Shown here piece by piece: positions 1 through 11,159 of a DNA stretch of 64,000 bases. The stretch's first letter is position 1. Every line of letters begins with the position of its first letter. The DNA lies in assembly GCA_032622095.1 (NCBI GenBank), contig CP136061.1:121162754-121226753 (forward strand). The letters run 5' to 3'. Made by a program: the position numbers and the translations under genes. The notes beneath the pieces are model-generated. The model had not been told where the DNA came from. It worked only from the letters and a program-made list of their open reading frames with translations, and did no database searches. This DNA comes from Siphonodentalium dalli (Eukaryota; Mollusca; Scaphopoda; Gadilida; Siphonodentaliidae).

Positions 1-1827
1 ACACTCAAAGGTTGGATTAGAAAAAGTAGCCAAACATTGGGTTATAATAACCCAACTTGGTAACCAAACGTTTAGTTAAATTAACCAAATATTTGGTTTG
101 AGGTAACTAAACATGCATGGGGTTAGAGAAAACCCTATGTATCAATATATTATATTGCATCTAAATTTATGAGTTTTGTTTGACCTATATAATCTGATAT
201 TCTGGTCATTAATTAAGGTTTTCCAAAAATAAGTCCAATGAATGGATTCATTTCGGAACTTAACTTCTGAATAGAGGAGCGATATTGAATAAACCAGACT
301 TTGAATCTATAGCATGTAACATGAAAGTCCGAGGTGTGACATTTAATTACTTCCTTTTCAGGAATAAATTAACAACCTACAATAGAATACTTGAACCAAA
401 GACACAAGTAATGCTACAACTCTATAATTCCGACATGATGCCTTCATCGTGTATTTATTTGAGTTTGATACCATGCAATAAAGAGAAGAACATAATTATG
501 ACAAAGAGAGCTCACATCCAGCAAATCTTTATCAAGGGGCGCAACTGAAAACCAGTGATTAACTGAACTAATCTAACCCGCAATTGAACCCGACTTCTGG
601 AATTTGACCCAACCATTAACCAAACTTTGGATAACCCAACAATTATTTTGGGAGTTACAAGCGCAACCAAAGGCAATACAATACAGTTCATAATAAAACA
701 ATAATTTATAGATTCAAGTGAGCATGATATGTCTAGTTACATATATCGAACTACATGCATTTGTATTGCGTGATGAATGCATAATATTTATTCATAACGG
801 TTATCAAAGACGCGCTGGAGCACGTTGCACAACTTACAGCAAATAAATTTATCATAAACTAGCATTATCAACCTAATCGAGAATACATCTTTGCAAAACT
901 GCAACCACCTGATCGTATTTTGTGATAACTGATGCTTAAAACACGATCCTCGCCTATGTTAAGTTAAAAAAAAACAGATTATAAGTAGAATCGCTAAAGG
1001 CGTAAAGAAAACTAACAATCAGACCCTTCTTCGCCAACCTCTCTGATCTGATATTTCGTCGTAGCGACAACGTTACGGGACGATACCACGATAACATTGT
1101 GGTGATGCCTATATATATGTGTGTGTGGTTGAAGTTGGTGGTAATCACTAGACCCTAGATCACACCAGTTCTCATACATAGGTTAATTTTTGTCCCAATG
1201 GCTATATATATCAGGTCCTAGTTCATTTAAATATTAATGTTTATACAATTTAATCAATTTTGATTTGACGAATTTTTGCTTGATTATTTTCCCTGAACGA
1301 GACTTAATTCTAGCGTTTGAAAAATGTATTACTCCGGACTCTGGTCTATTCGTATAGCATTCAACATCACATTTTCCGAACTGTTATTATCATCTTATCC
1401 GTATATACTGGCGTTAAATTTCGGGTGGTCGATTTCTTTTGTGGCGATTCATGAAGAGTTCGTGATTGCTGGAACAAATGATGTTCAACAAGTCGTCGGT
1501 GTGTGATTTGTCCTCATATATTTTCCAATAAATGGGCTATTAGCACTGTAATTGGGTCATGAAATGGATAAAACAAAGGTTTTAGTATATTCTTCGCGAA
1601 AATTGTACGTAATTACTGTCAACCGCACGAATACAAGAATGCTAAGTCATTGGTATTGGTCATTGGTATACATGTATATATACATTCATGTCGTCAAAAG
1701 CAGTGTTTTGTGTGTTAAAAATGGGATTATTTTGAGTGGTGTCCTGCTCCTAAATATGATGCATGCATGTGTTGAGGTCCAAATTAATATTCGGTTAAAC
1801 GGACATGCATGGCTCATTCGGACCACG
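1..1827. other. AT-rich intergenic DNA, no gene seen
   Basis: No reading frame looks like a protein and no terminal repeats were found. The first 130 bases and 560-650 carry loose 'accaaac / tttggtt' type short repeats. Only short chance ORFs are present. Confidence 0.5.
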
Positions 1828-2202
1828 AACTTTTTGAAGTTTTGACATGCAGGGAACCTTATAATGTCGAAAAAAATAACGCGGGGAATATATCTCTTAG
1901 TTTCTGTTCCTTAATAATGTACATCACTGTAGTTGAAGATCCGAACTCGAAATTTCACGATTTAAGTGAATTTGTAAGTGATTTTGCTTTGCGTCGCTTA
2001 CAATTATGGGATTTCTCCTGGGTAATTAATTCAATGGTTATTGCGTTATCGGCTCAGAAAGTCAAAGAAAAGCATGCAGTTTTGAGTTGGGATATTCGCC
2101 TACAGTGAAGTACATTATTAAGGAACTGATAACAACTAACAAATATATTCCCGCGCTATTTGTTCGACTTTATAAGGTTCCCTGTCAAAACTTCAAAAAG
2201 TT
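1828..2202. mobile_element. Small foldback element, about 100 bp inverted arms
   Basis: The left arm (1828-1927) begins AACTTTTTGAAGTTTTGACA and the right arm (about 2105-2202) is its reverse complement with small indels, separated by about 180 bp. Both arms share a block around 'GGGAACCTTATAA' and another around 'TTCCTTAATAATGTAC'. No clear target-site duplication was found and no protein is encoded. Probably a decayed non-autonomous foldback or MITE. Confidence 0.75.
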
Positions 2203-3924
2203 CTAACGTTTTGTGCTGGTGGAATATGATCTCTACGGGCGTTCGTCGTAGTAGAGATTCATGGCATGATCTATTATCTGTTATGACTTCAATGCGTCTT
2301 TCGAGACAAATAATGCACGTTGAAAGATAGTCCATGTCTTAATTTACCGGCCTATTTCGATACTGAGAAAATTCATTAGAGAATAGTATATTAGGGGTAT
2401 TTGGAGCGCAAACCTCCATGTGGCTTTAAACCGTGGTCATCGACAACATAAGTATCTGACTAAATGTGTGATCCTTGGATCGGGAAAGGTCCACATGGTA
2501 TTTGGTGTTCGAGTTAAGAAGTACAATGGCTGCAATCACGCGGGACGTTATATATGCGCATATATAAATGTGCCCATGGGCGAATAATTAATGGTGCGAC
2601 ACTATATCTATATTTCTAATTTATACCGAAATGGATTTTTAAGTATTTATACAGGTTTATCATATTGTTTTAGTGTTCCCCATAGCGTGCAGATATCGGC
2701 TCAACCATACAATGTGTTCACTTTAATACTATACTCGCTAAGTCTTGTCTCGCCTGTTAACGATGAATCGCTCGCGCGCAGGTGATTAATGCTATCAATT
2801 ATTTTATGATTATTTTTTAACATACAAAAATTTCATGCATTTGTGTAAGACTACCGTATTAATATCTAGCTTTAAAAATGTCGTGTTGTGGTGATAACAT
2901 AGGCCATACACTAGCTGATAGCAGACTCTGTTTCAAGCAGTCTCCATGCGGTTTTAATATAACATCTAGATATGTTGTTTTTCTGTTTTGCAGTTAATAC
3001 ATGTTTAAAACTGTTACAGATACACAAGTCTTATAAAACGTGTTTTGTTGACAGTTTTAAGCACCTGCCCACCATGCATAACGTCAAAATCAACCCACTC
3101 AGTAATTCGATAGCATATAGTGAATTCTGAACAGGTTATATACGTATACGTATATATATATATCGGAATAAATTTATGGGCGTTCATACCTATGAATAAA
3201 AATGTTATGTTTGGTCTTCGTGAAGCATGACAAGGGTGCAATATAATACCAAACCCGTGAGGATGTTATGTGTCTCAAATTACTCCTATTGTCAGAGAAG
3301 AAAGACGTGTTCTTTGATGGCCGACGTGTATGCGTTTAATAGTTCCGTGACTCTACACAAACGAGTAGTTGTTCCACTATATACGCATACACAATGTCCT
3401 ATTTTGTTTGTTAAAGCAACACAATCTCAACGTGTGGCATTAATTTTAAAATTAATTGCTGTGTTATGTCACCTTTCTGGCGTCGAAGTAGGCCGACAAA
3501 CACATACAAATCGTATTCTTATGCCCAGCAAAACTGCAATGAAGTAATGACTGTGCTAACTGCTGTCAACATTCCGCGCAAAGTGAGCCGACCGTTCTTA
3601 AAATGTCACCAGTCGTCAAGGCCGTGCCTATATACAGATGGTTTCCGTTGAGGGCAGGGGGTTGTACATCATGGAATTTCCGATTTCACACACCCCTTTA
3701 ACCAGATCTATAATTCCATTTGCACCCAACCCCTGAGTAGAAGTTTTCTAACATGTTTCCCAACTGTTGGAAACTTCCAACTTAAAACTCCGTTACTGAT
3801 ATGTTCCAACTGATAGCCATTTAATCCAAACATTTAGTGTAAACAATATTTTATTTCTCAAAAAGGCACATAAATACATATATAACATACACAAACATAC
3901 ATATGAGATAAAGGTATCTGGCAG
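2203..3924. other. Intergenic DNA, no gene seen
   Basis: No convincing exon or repeat boundary. A short hairpin-like patch at about 2218-2270 (CTGGTGGAATAT ... GTAGAGATTCATGG) recurs at about 57858-57910. Bases 3725-3790 contain a TTGGAAACTTCCAA-like palindrome resembling patches near 11580 and 51330. Confidence 0.4.
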
Positions 3925-4047
3925 TAAAACGATGATTTAATTTGGCCAAAGTTTTTTTTAATTTGGCCACAAAACATTTGGCTAAAGTTTTTTTCATTTG
4001 GCTAATAAAATTTTCATTTGGCTAAACCCTTGGCTAAAGTTTTTTTT
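3925..4047. repeat. Short 'ATTTGGCTAAAG' direct repeats
   Basis: Five or so imperfect copies of an ATTTGGC(T/C)AAAG unit separated by T-runs. A related ATTTGGCAAA-type patch lies at 22240-22530. Confidence 0.5.
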
Positions 4048-4600
4048 AGCTCACCTGAGACAAAGTCTCCGGTGGAGCTATAGTCATCACTCCTCGTCCG
4101 TCCGTCCGTCTGTCCGTCTGTCCGTCTGTCCGTCAACTTTTTTAAAAACATCTTCTCCTCTTAAACCATCATACCGAATTGGTTCATATTTGGTGTGTAT
4201 GTTCCCTAGGTGACTCTCATTCAGATTTGTTCAAATGAGGTCACTGGGTCAAATAGTTGCGAAACAAGGGCCATAACTCTATTCCTCCATAGTAATTCTT
4301 ACAACAACTTCTTGTCCATAACCATTGGGCCAATTTAGCTAATATTTGGTATGGAGAGTCCTTGGGTGACTGGTGTTTAGATTTGTTCAAATGAGGTCAC
4401 CCGGTCAATTAGTTGAGAAACCAGGGCCATAACTCATAGTGATTCTTACAATGACTTCTTCTAAAAAAATATTTGGCCGATTTAGCTTATATTTGGTACA
4501 GAGATACCTTGGGTGACTGGGGTTCAGATTTGTTCAAATGGGGTCACTGGGTCAAATAGGGGCAGAGCCAGGGACATAACTTTAAAAACAAAAAATTAAA
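4048..4600 (+). repeat. Dispersed repeat with GTCCGTCCGT run (copy 1)
   Basis: Begins TAGCTCACCTGAGACAAAG, passes through a GTCCGTCC/GTCTGTCC run at about 4098-4135, then about three diverged 160-180 bp monomers. Each monomer carries 'catatttggt', 'cagatttgttcaaatgaggtcac' and 'gggccataact'. The same family is at 6262-6670, 6738-7255 (+), 51530-52606 (-) and 54000-54430 (-). It has no coding potential. Confidence 0.85.
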
Positions 4601-4739
4601 TTTTTGCATTTTTACCTTTAATTTTTGTTTAGGACACATCACAGCCTCATATTTCTTACCTAGATTTTTCTTAGCATGTGCTTCATCTGTATGGATTTTG
4701 GTATTGTTTATTTAACCCCTTCCACTCTTGTTTTGATAT

Positions 4740-4900
4740 AGAATTCATCCAAGACGGGATTACTCAAACATTTTTCATCTGATCAACACCAAATTTGGTA
4801 TATGAATTTTTGACACTTATATACAGATCAAGTTAAAATATGGGTTTGATCCGATATATTTTAACAGAGTTATGGCCCTTTATAATTCACACCCCTTTGC
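4740..4900 (-). repeat. Single diverged monomer of the 150 bp 'GGGCCATAACTC' satellite
   Basis: Read on the minus strand this matches the order of motifs in the array at 50230-51080: GGGCCATAACTCTG, GATCAAACCCATATT, GATCTGTAT, ATACCAAATTTGGT, GATCAGATGAAAAATG. It is an isolated, degraded monomer. Confidence 0.65.
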
Positions 4901-5214
4901 TATGCACTATTAATTTTTAAGAGGACACTCAAGCCTGTATTATTGAAAAAGCCAATTTATCATAGTGTGGTCACCCGATCCTCTTGCTGAATACTGCTTG
5001 CTTCAGACCAGTTTACCATCTGTCATTACAAGACATATATATCTGTAAAGGTACAGGTCATTAATTATATAAACTGGCCAGATGACATGTATTATTCTAA
5101 TCTAAACATATCTGTAGCAATTTAACAACAAACTGGTGCTTCCATTCAATGTTAGGTGATGACTGACATTCAATGATACTGTGAATGGCTTTGATTTCTT
5201 CAAGTCTGGAAATA

Positions 5215-6150
5215 GTGTGTCTGACATTTACATAGTGAGGTCCCCAGATGGTGAATTTAGTGTTGCTACCCCATACAGCATGCTAGCATCACCAAATACA
5301 CCCGCCAGGGACCTAATTCTGCTTAGTCCTCATCTTCTGGGAAGTATCCTAAGTATCAAATTGACAGTTTGATTTAGTCACTTTTTCCACCTGTTCAGTT
5401 TCAATGTCCCCCTAATTTGCAGAAGATAAAATGCATAATTGAGGTGCTCAATGGGTGTGTATCACCAACTTCAACTGTAGGACTTCAATTTGTTCCTTGG
5501 TTTTATTGGCCATTGAGGCCTAATCAGATTGAGGATGAATTTGGTGATGCTAGCCTACCTTCCAGAATATTGTCATTAAATCCACATTTTTGGGACCTAA
5601 TTCTGCAAATGTCAGACATACTAAATTCAGGTTTGGCCATTTCATATTATTGTTTTAATCACCAATTATCCAGATGAAATCATACGACTTATATTCAAAG
5701 AAAAATGGGGGGGGGGTGTATATATTGGATTAAATTTGTCTTCTATCTGGCATTTGCAGAATGAGGTCCCCAGAGGGTGAATTTAGTTATGCTACCCTGC
5801 ACAGCAGTCTAGCATCACCAAATACACTAGCCAGGGTCCTCATTCTGCTTAGGCCTCATCTTCTGGGAAGTATATAGGCACTTAAATTGACATTTTTACT
5901 TACTTTAGCCCTTCTGTTTAGTTTCTATATCCCCTAATTTGTGAATATAAAATGCATAATTGAGGTCCCCAATGGGTGCACATCACCAACTTTAACTGGA
6001 GAACTTCAATCTAATGCTATGTCTCCCATAGCAGTTGAGGCCTACACAGAATGAGGTCCCCAGAGGGTGAATTTGGTGATGCTAGCCCGCATTGCAGGAT
6101 TGTGTCATTAAATTCACCCTTTGGGGACCTCATTCTGCAAATGTCAGCCA
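5215..6150. repeat. Repeated hairpin unit 'GAGGTCCCCAGAGGGTGAATTT'
   Basis: About four related blocks (near 5230-5345, 5505-5615, 5755-5875, 6045-6145). The clearest, 6045-6145, is a hairpin: GAATGAGGTCCCCAGAGGG on one side and its complement CCCTTTGGGGACCTCATTC on the other, with about 55 bases between. Intervening text (AAGATAAAATGCATAATTGAGG) also repeats. Further copies are at 62590-62925. Confidence 0.8.
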
Positions 6151-6261
6151 ATTTGTTCAGGCTTGTCTGTTCGAATATTATGTTCTTAACCACCAGTATC
6201 CAGTTGAACTCATTATACCCTGATTTTGCAAAGAAAACTTGGGGGGGGGGGTATATTGGAT

Positions 6262-6670
6262 TTAATTTGTCAGTCTCTATGTCAGACTGTTCTCCCATCC
6301 ATCCATCTGTCATTATGTCTCTATCCGTCCATCAATTGTTTTCTTCTCCAGATACATATTAAAGACCAAATGGGTTTATATATTTAGGTGTGGATGTCCC
6401 CCAGGTGACTCACATTCAGATTTGTTCAAATGAGTTCATCAGGTCAAATAGGTGAGAAGTCAGGGCCATAACTCTTTCCTTCCATAGTAATTCTTAAAAC
6501 AATTTCTTCTCCAGAACCATCTGGACTATTTAGATTATGTTTGGTATGGATGGTCCTTCGGTGACTGGGTTTTAGATTTTTTCAGATTTGGGGTCATTTT
6601 AGGAAAATCAGTTCAGTTCAACTCTTAAAATCTAATGTCTGAAATTACCAAATGAATGGATCTCATAGAT
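6262..6670 (+). repeat. Dispersed GTCC-run repeat (copy 2, degraded)
   Basis: Contains CCATCCATCCATCTGTC, then the 'ggtgtggatgtccc', 'cagatttgttcaaatgag' and 'gggccataactct' landmarks in the same order as the copy at 4048. Confidence 0.75.
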
Positions 6671-6737
6671 GGGGATTCACGTTTGTTCAAATAGGGGCGG
6701 AGATAAGAGATTTAATTACCAACCAGCCACCCTACAC

Positions 6738-7255
6738 GTGCTCCGGTGGAGCTATAGTCGTCACTCCTCGTCCGTCCATCGTCTGTCCGTCCATCCGTCC
6801 GACAACAATTATTTGAACATCTTCTCCTCTGGAACCATAAGACCAAATGGGTTCATATTTGGTGTGGATGTTCCCTAGGTGATTCTCATTCAGATTTGTT
6901 CAAATGCTGTCACTGGGTCAAATAGTTGCGAAGCCAGGGCCATAACTCTTTCCCACCATAGTAATTCTTTTAAACATCTTCAGAACAATAAGACCGAATG
7001 GTTTCATATTTGGTGTGGATGTTCCCTAGGTGACTCACATTCAGATTTGTTCAAATGAGTTCACTTGAAATAGTTGCGAAGCCAGGGCCATAACTCTTTC
7101 CCTCCATAGTATTCTTAAAGTGACTTCTTCTCAAATACCATCAGGCTATATGGGTTCATATTTGGTATGAAGGATCCTTGGGTGACTGGGGTTCAGATTT
7201 GTTCAAATCAGGTCACTGGGTCAAATGTGGGCGGGGCCAGGGACATAACTCCAAA
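6738..7255 (+). repeat. Dispersed GTCC-run repeat (copy 3)
   Basis: Starts CTCCGGTGGAGCTATAGTCG followed by GTCCGTCCATCG and about three monomers carrying CATATTTGGTGTGGATG, TCAGATTTGTTCAAATG and GCCAGGGCCATAACTC. Closest in the window to copy 1. Confidence 0.85.
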
Positions 7256-7259
7256 TTTT

Positions 7260-7410
7260 TTGTTTTAGATTTAACTCTTTAGATATCTACTTCTTTTAAA
7301 GTGATTATGAAAAGTTCTGACTGTTGTGGTCTCCAGAGTCCCAGTCTTATCAGTCTTTGCAGTCTGGTGAGCGACCCCACAGTCATTGACTGTCTTGTTT
7401 CGGTCCAGCG
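7260..7410 (+). repeat. Dispersed repeat ending in CCCACAGTCNTTGACTGTC
   Basis: Landmarks TACTTCTTTTAAAGTGATTA, TTCTGACTGTTGTGG and GCGACCCCACAGTC recur in reverse orientation at 51085-51190, and more weakly at 54785-54835. Copy 7260-7410 has an internal insertion relative to the 51 kb copy. Confidence 0.75.
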
Positions 7411-7559
7411 CGAACACTGCCAGTAAGCCTAGGCATATTCGTGGCCATTTCCGCGATATAAAATTGCTTCATGATATATTTTGGAACTCAGTTAAATCGT
7501 TTGGTTTTATCTATGAACTTTTGGAGTGACATGAAAATGACTGTATTTTCACTGTACGT

Positions 7560-8004
7560 TGAATTAACCGACCCACATTTAATGTCATAATAGGACCCAC
7601 AAAACAGTTATCTCTCTCTCTTTTTGTAAATTGGACAGTGAAGTAAAAAATGTTCGGCGGTCTCTAGTTCCCCACAATCGCAGAATGGATTATTATTTAG
7701 GTGGTTACAAAACAGATCATATTTCAAGTTACTTCAGTAGGTTCTCAGACGATAGTGGTAGATTTTACTTGGTCTTATAAACGTTGTATAACAATATGAT
7801 GGTATGCTATTGTGATTTTTGGAGATATATCTCTTGAATTCTGATACTGTGTCACAACTTTTCGCTTCTGGTGGAAGGCTATTCCATAGTTTTACGGTGG
7901 CTGGCAGGAATGAATTTTCATATCTTGTCGCAAAAAGACGGGGGCACCTGAGGCCTTTTTGTCTAAAATCGTAATTGGTTTGGCTGCCAGATACCGGAGG
8001 GTGT
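7560..8004 (-). pseudogene. Decayed C-terminal domain of a non-LTR retrotransposon ORF2
   Basis: Translating the minus strand from about 8004 gives a recognisable ORF2 tail: 'NYDFRQKGLRC', then 'NSFLPATVKLWNSLP' (the common 'SFFPxxxxxWNxLP' box), an in-frame stop after 'YRLRTY', and 'FCDCGELETAEHFLLHC', a C-x-C-G ... H-x4-C putative zinc-binding tail. The same two boxes occur in the LINE remnants at 16804 and 27718, so the assignment rests on the family pattern as well as on this copy. It is broken by at least one stop and lacks everything upstream, including the polymerase. Clade is uncertain; a CR1/jockey-like group is likely. Confidence 0.8.
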
Positions 8005-8009
8005 CTCGC

Positions 8010-8326
8010 TTAATCATTTGACTGATAGTAGGAAAATATTCGGTCTTTACACAACTACTTTGAAACCAAATACTTGTTGGAAAATGAATTTATCAGAACA
8101 ATTTCAACATATAGTTGGTCTGAAATTTCTAAATAATGTTGTGTCAGGCATAAAGTTTACAAGTGCACAACTTTTCGGGGTGAATTCTATGTTTAAATTT
8201 CGTTTAAAAACATGGCCGCCACCGGTCATCTTGGATTTCAAATTTGAATCCATTGCCAGACAATGCATCCCAGATTTATTGGAAGAATGATTTTAAAATG
8301 AACAGACATGTTTAGGATCGCCTCAT
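8010..8326. repeat. Degraded 'ATGGCCGCC...ATCTTGGAT' repeat
   Basis: Contains AACATGGCCGCCACCGGTCA next to CATCTTGGATTTCAAATTTG. This is the landmark of the family tandemly arrayed at 60350-61500 and seen at 9535-9555, 31320-31990 and 56350-56560. Confidence 0.5.
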
Positions 8327-8330
8327 TTAA

Positions 8331-8825
8331 AGACACGGTTGGCCTTGGCGGTGGGTATCCTGTGAAAATATCTCCACCCGTCAAAAACCGCCACAAACAG
8401 AAAGAACATCAAAATGTAGATATACTTTGTCCGTATACAAATAAGAAAAAATCGCATAAACAGTATGTTATGGTCATATGTTTGACCATTGTTATGTAAA
8501 CAAAAGCATAAACAGTTACTTTTCTGGTGTTTGTTTATATTATGATGGTAAACATAAAGAGCGTTCTTTGTTGGTGAATACTTGACATGGAACTAATAAA
8601 GAGCGTTTATGTCATTTGTGTGTGATTAGCCAGTAGCATTGTGCTGTCTTCTGTAACACAATCTGGCTCTTGCTTAGGTAAAATATAGTAGATCTTTATG
8701 ATAACATGCTGTTTACGCGATGGTCATGGTATATATGAACGGAACTGTATGCGTTTTAATGTTTTTCTGTTTACGGTGTTTGGAATAAATATGAATATTT
8801 TCGACAATTAAGGCCGCACGTGCCT
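8331..8825 (+). mobile_element. TTAA-flanked 495 bp MITE, copy 1
   Basis: Flanked by TTAA at 8327-8330 and 8826-8829. The ends are imperfect inverted repeats (AGACACGGTTGGCCTTGG and the complement of CCGCACGTGCCT). It matches three other copies nearly base for base in length and content. No transposase; the shared frame 'VGLGGGYPVKI' is only the repeat read as protein. TTAA targets are typical of piggyBac and Kolobok transposases, and the AGG start fits Kolobok-like ends at least as well as piggyBac. Which one is inference. Confidence 0.92.
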
Positions 8826-8846
8826 TTAATCACGGAACTATAATCT

Positions 8847-9425
8847 GTTTGGCACATCTTGCATTTTCAATAGCTTGGAGTCACTGATGAAAGTATGGAC
8901 TCATCTTGGAGTCTGTAAGACAGTTCATGTTAAATCACGTGATAATTACATTACATTGAACATTAAATTAAACAAATTTAATTACATTAAATTGAACATT
9001 AAATTAAACAAAAGCAAACTCCCATGTTGACAGTCATTCACTATATAGTGACAAGGAAGAACATTTATAACAGACCTCAATCAACAGATATAAAGAACAC
9101 CGTGAGTAGAAGTAATTTAGACATGGTCCTAGTGCTCAGCCTCCTCTACACAAAGGCGCAACGTTCCGACATGTAGCGTTACGTCGTGTGGCTGGACGGA
9201 ACAGTGAGAGAAGTGTCTGAGCCATTGCAGGTACGAGGCTAATTTAGACACCGCTCGCGATGATATCCAGAGTTGTCACAAAACACCAACCCCATCCAAT
9301 AACCAGCATTTTTAGAAAACCGCTGTCGCCTCAAGGGGACGACACAATCAGGAGTGCATGGGACCAAGATGAGTCCACACTTTCATCAATGACTCCAAGC
9401 TATTGAAAAGGCAAGATGTGCCGAA
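8847..9425. mobile_element. Foldback element with about 75 bp inverted ends
   Basis: The left end contains GGCACATCTTGCATTTTCAA and TAGCTTGGAGTCACTGATGA; the right end (about 9350-9425) is the complement with a few mismatches. A 40 bp unit (ATTACATT(A/G)AA..TTAAACAAA) is duplicated at about 8946-9010. No coding region was recognised. It begins within 25 bases of the neighbouring TTAA MITE. Confidence 0.8.
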
Positions 9426-9790
9426 ACCGGTAATAAATATTCAACAATGAACGGATACCGTTCTTAATTTTCAAACTATATGTATGTATAGTTAGACAAT
9501 CGAGAACTATGAATAAATTTTGATGAAAAACATGGCCACCGGCAGCCATATTGGATTTTACTCTTTGCATGACTAAATACTTCCTTGGGACCCGAATTTT
9601 TCATTATATTATATTTTTCATTATATAATTTTCATTATATTTGTCCAAAACTCCATATGGGGGGGGGGGGGGTCTATTGAATTTCTCTGAATTTCGTTTG
9701 AAAACAAATTTGTAATCTGGATTGGTTTAATTGGTCATATTACTTTCCAAATTCGAACATGAAGCAAGTTGCAAATACGAGTATTCCGCA
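9426..9790. other. 3' flank of the receptor gene
   Basis: Holds one degraded 'CATGGCCACCGGCAGCCATA' repeat (9530-9560), ATTATATTTTTC microrepeats (9600-9640) and a G-run at about 9660-9672. No clear polyadenylation signal was identified for the receptor. Confidence 0.4.
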
Positions 9791-11059
9791 CTATGTCATA
9801 CCAATAAAACAACACATCATTGACACGATTGTGACAGACAGAAAGAATACAAAGAATAGTCGATCTAGTCTTCTTGCTATACAGATCCAAGTTATTTCAT
9901 TCGGAATCTGTGCAGATTTATCTCCGATTTCGTCCTTTGTGTTGACCTTCTTGCAATACCCACAGTTGTACGACGGCAACATTCTTCGAACCCCATACAG
10001 GCACCAACAATTCCTGAACCACGTTCGCTCTGTCAACAGAGACGGTCGCAATATCATGTCCACGGGTCTGAAAAGTAGGCTCACTAGCCATTTTGGTTTT
10101 GTGCTGCTTTCATCACGGCCGTGACACAACAGTACGCATATTGCCGCCAGAGAAGCTACAGAGCTGACGAAGAACATGAATAGAAGATACACCGTCAGAA
10201 CCGACACAGAGTTTGAAGTTTTTGGCATAATGTCGTATATTAGGTTAAAGTACATAGTATACGAGAGCATCACTGCAACAGCAAATGCAACTTTTTCTCC
10301 GGCGTCTGGTGGTATCAGAAAAACAAAGCTGTTGAACACAGCCAATACCAGCAACGGCAGAACAACGGTTAGAGTGTAAAACTTTGATTTTCGAGCTATT
10401 TCTACAGAGAATTCGACAAGTGATCCACTAGCAGACTGCACGGTCTTTGCGGAAAGGAGGCTCCACTCCCCTTTCGAGTACTCAATGTTGACTGAGCTTA
10501 TTGTCGGGTCATGTTCTGTCACCTGTAATACTATCCTGCCACCAGGCGTCGGCGAAAAGAAAATTGAACACTGCTGATCATCGAAAGGGAAATCAGAAAT
10601 GTCGATTGCGCACGAAGTTTTGAAGTTTAAAGGAACTGCTGCCTCTACGAAACCAGTAAATAAAATTGTCAACGGCGTGATGTATTTGATAAATTCATAC
10701 GTTTCGGCGCTATTTATAACCATGATACTTGGGACCCATACCAATTCTGGGCTTAAATGTATCCACACGGGGGAAGAATCCGAATAATTCCATTTTAAGA
10801 ATTCATCGTTCCATCGGATGACAAGCACACAAATCGTCGAAAGAATTTGTTCCGTTTCGTCGAGCGACCCAATCCCTTCTGGAATAAAGGTTAATGAGAC
10901 GTTCATGGATTTTGATTGGTCGAACATAGGAGGAAATGATTTATCATATCCGTTTAGAAGTCTTGTTTTCAACTCTTTTACTACTTGTATAGAATAACTT
11001 GTAGCAGGTTCTATATACAATGATGCTAAACTTAAATATACGCATAAGATTCGACGCAT
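9791..11059 (-). CDS. Nicotinic acetylcholine receptor-like Cys-loop subunit
   Basis: A pentameric ligand-gated ion channel subunit of the plasma membrane. The frame is uninterrupted and open to a Met at 11158. I prefer the Met at 11059 because it is followed by a signal peptide (MRRILCVYLSLASLYIEPATS), whereas the 33 extra residues upstream are not signal-like. In numbering from 11158: loop A 'WVPSIMVINS' 141-150; Cys-loop C183-C197 with exactly 13 residues between and a central FPFDDQQ; TM1 about 260-282; TM2 about 288-310, preceded by GEK (the cation-selective type); TM3 about 316-345; a short intracellular loop of about 85 residues; TM4 about 431-453. The adjacent cysteine pair of ligand-binding alpha subunits is absent from the loop C region, so it looks like a non-alpha subunit. 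Length (422-455 aa) is normal. An intronless coding frame suggests a retrocopy or an intron-poor lineage-expanded receptor; large expansions are known in bivalves. Confidence 0.93.
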   Translation of the reverse strand: MRRILCVYLSLASLYIEPATSYSIQVVKELKTRLLNGYDKSFPPMFDQSKSMNVSLTFIPEGIGSLDETEQILSTICVLVIRWNDEFLKWNYSDSSPVWIHLSPELVWVPSIMVINSAETYEFIKYITPLTILFTGFVEAAVPLNFKTSCAIDISDFPFDDQQCSIFFSPTPGGRIVLQVTEHDPTISSVNIEYSKGEWSLLSAKTVQSASGSLVEFSVEIARKSKFYTLTVVLPLLVLAVFNSFVFLIPPDAGEKVAFAVAVMLSYTMYFNLIYDIMPKTSNSVSVLTVYLLFMFFVSSVASLAAICVLLCHGRDESSTKPKWLVSLLFRPVDMILRPSLLTERTWFRNCWCLYGVRRMLPSYNCGYCKKVNTKDEIGDKSAQIPNEITWICIARRLDRLFFVFFLSVTIVSMMCCFIGMT

Positions 11060-11159
11060 ATCACAGCTTCCCACCATCATCCCAGTGTGAGGTATCAGAA
11101 CTCCGTATGGTCGGCTTAATGGGTGAGCGAATAATTGTGTTTCTTTTAGATTGTCCACG

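Noticed and set aside
8308-8499. Frame 'VGLGGGYPVKI...' found in several places, which could suggest a gene family
   Set aside because: All occurrences are the same MITE in the same register; there is no conserved start or stop and no codon-level conservation.
9759-10124. 121-codon plus-strand frame
   Set aside because: Antisense shadow of the nicotinic receptor coding region.
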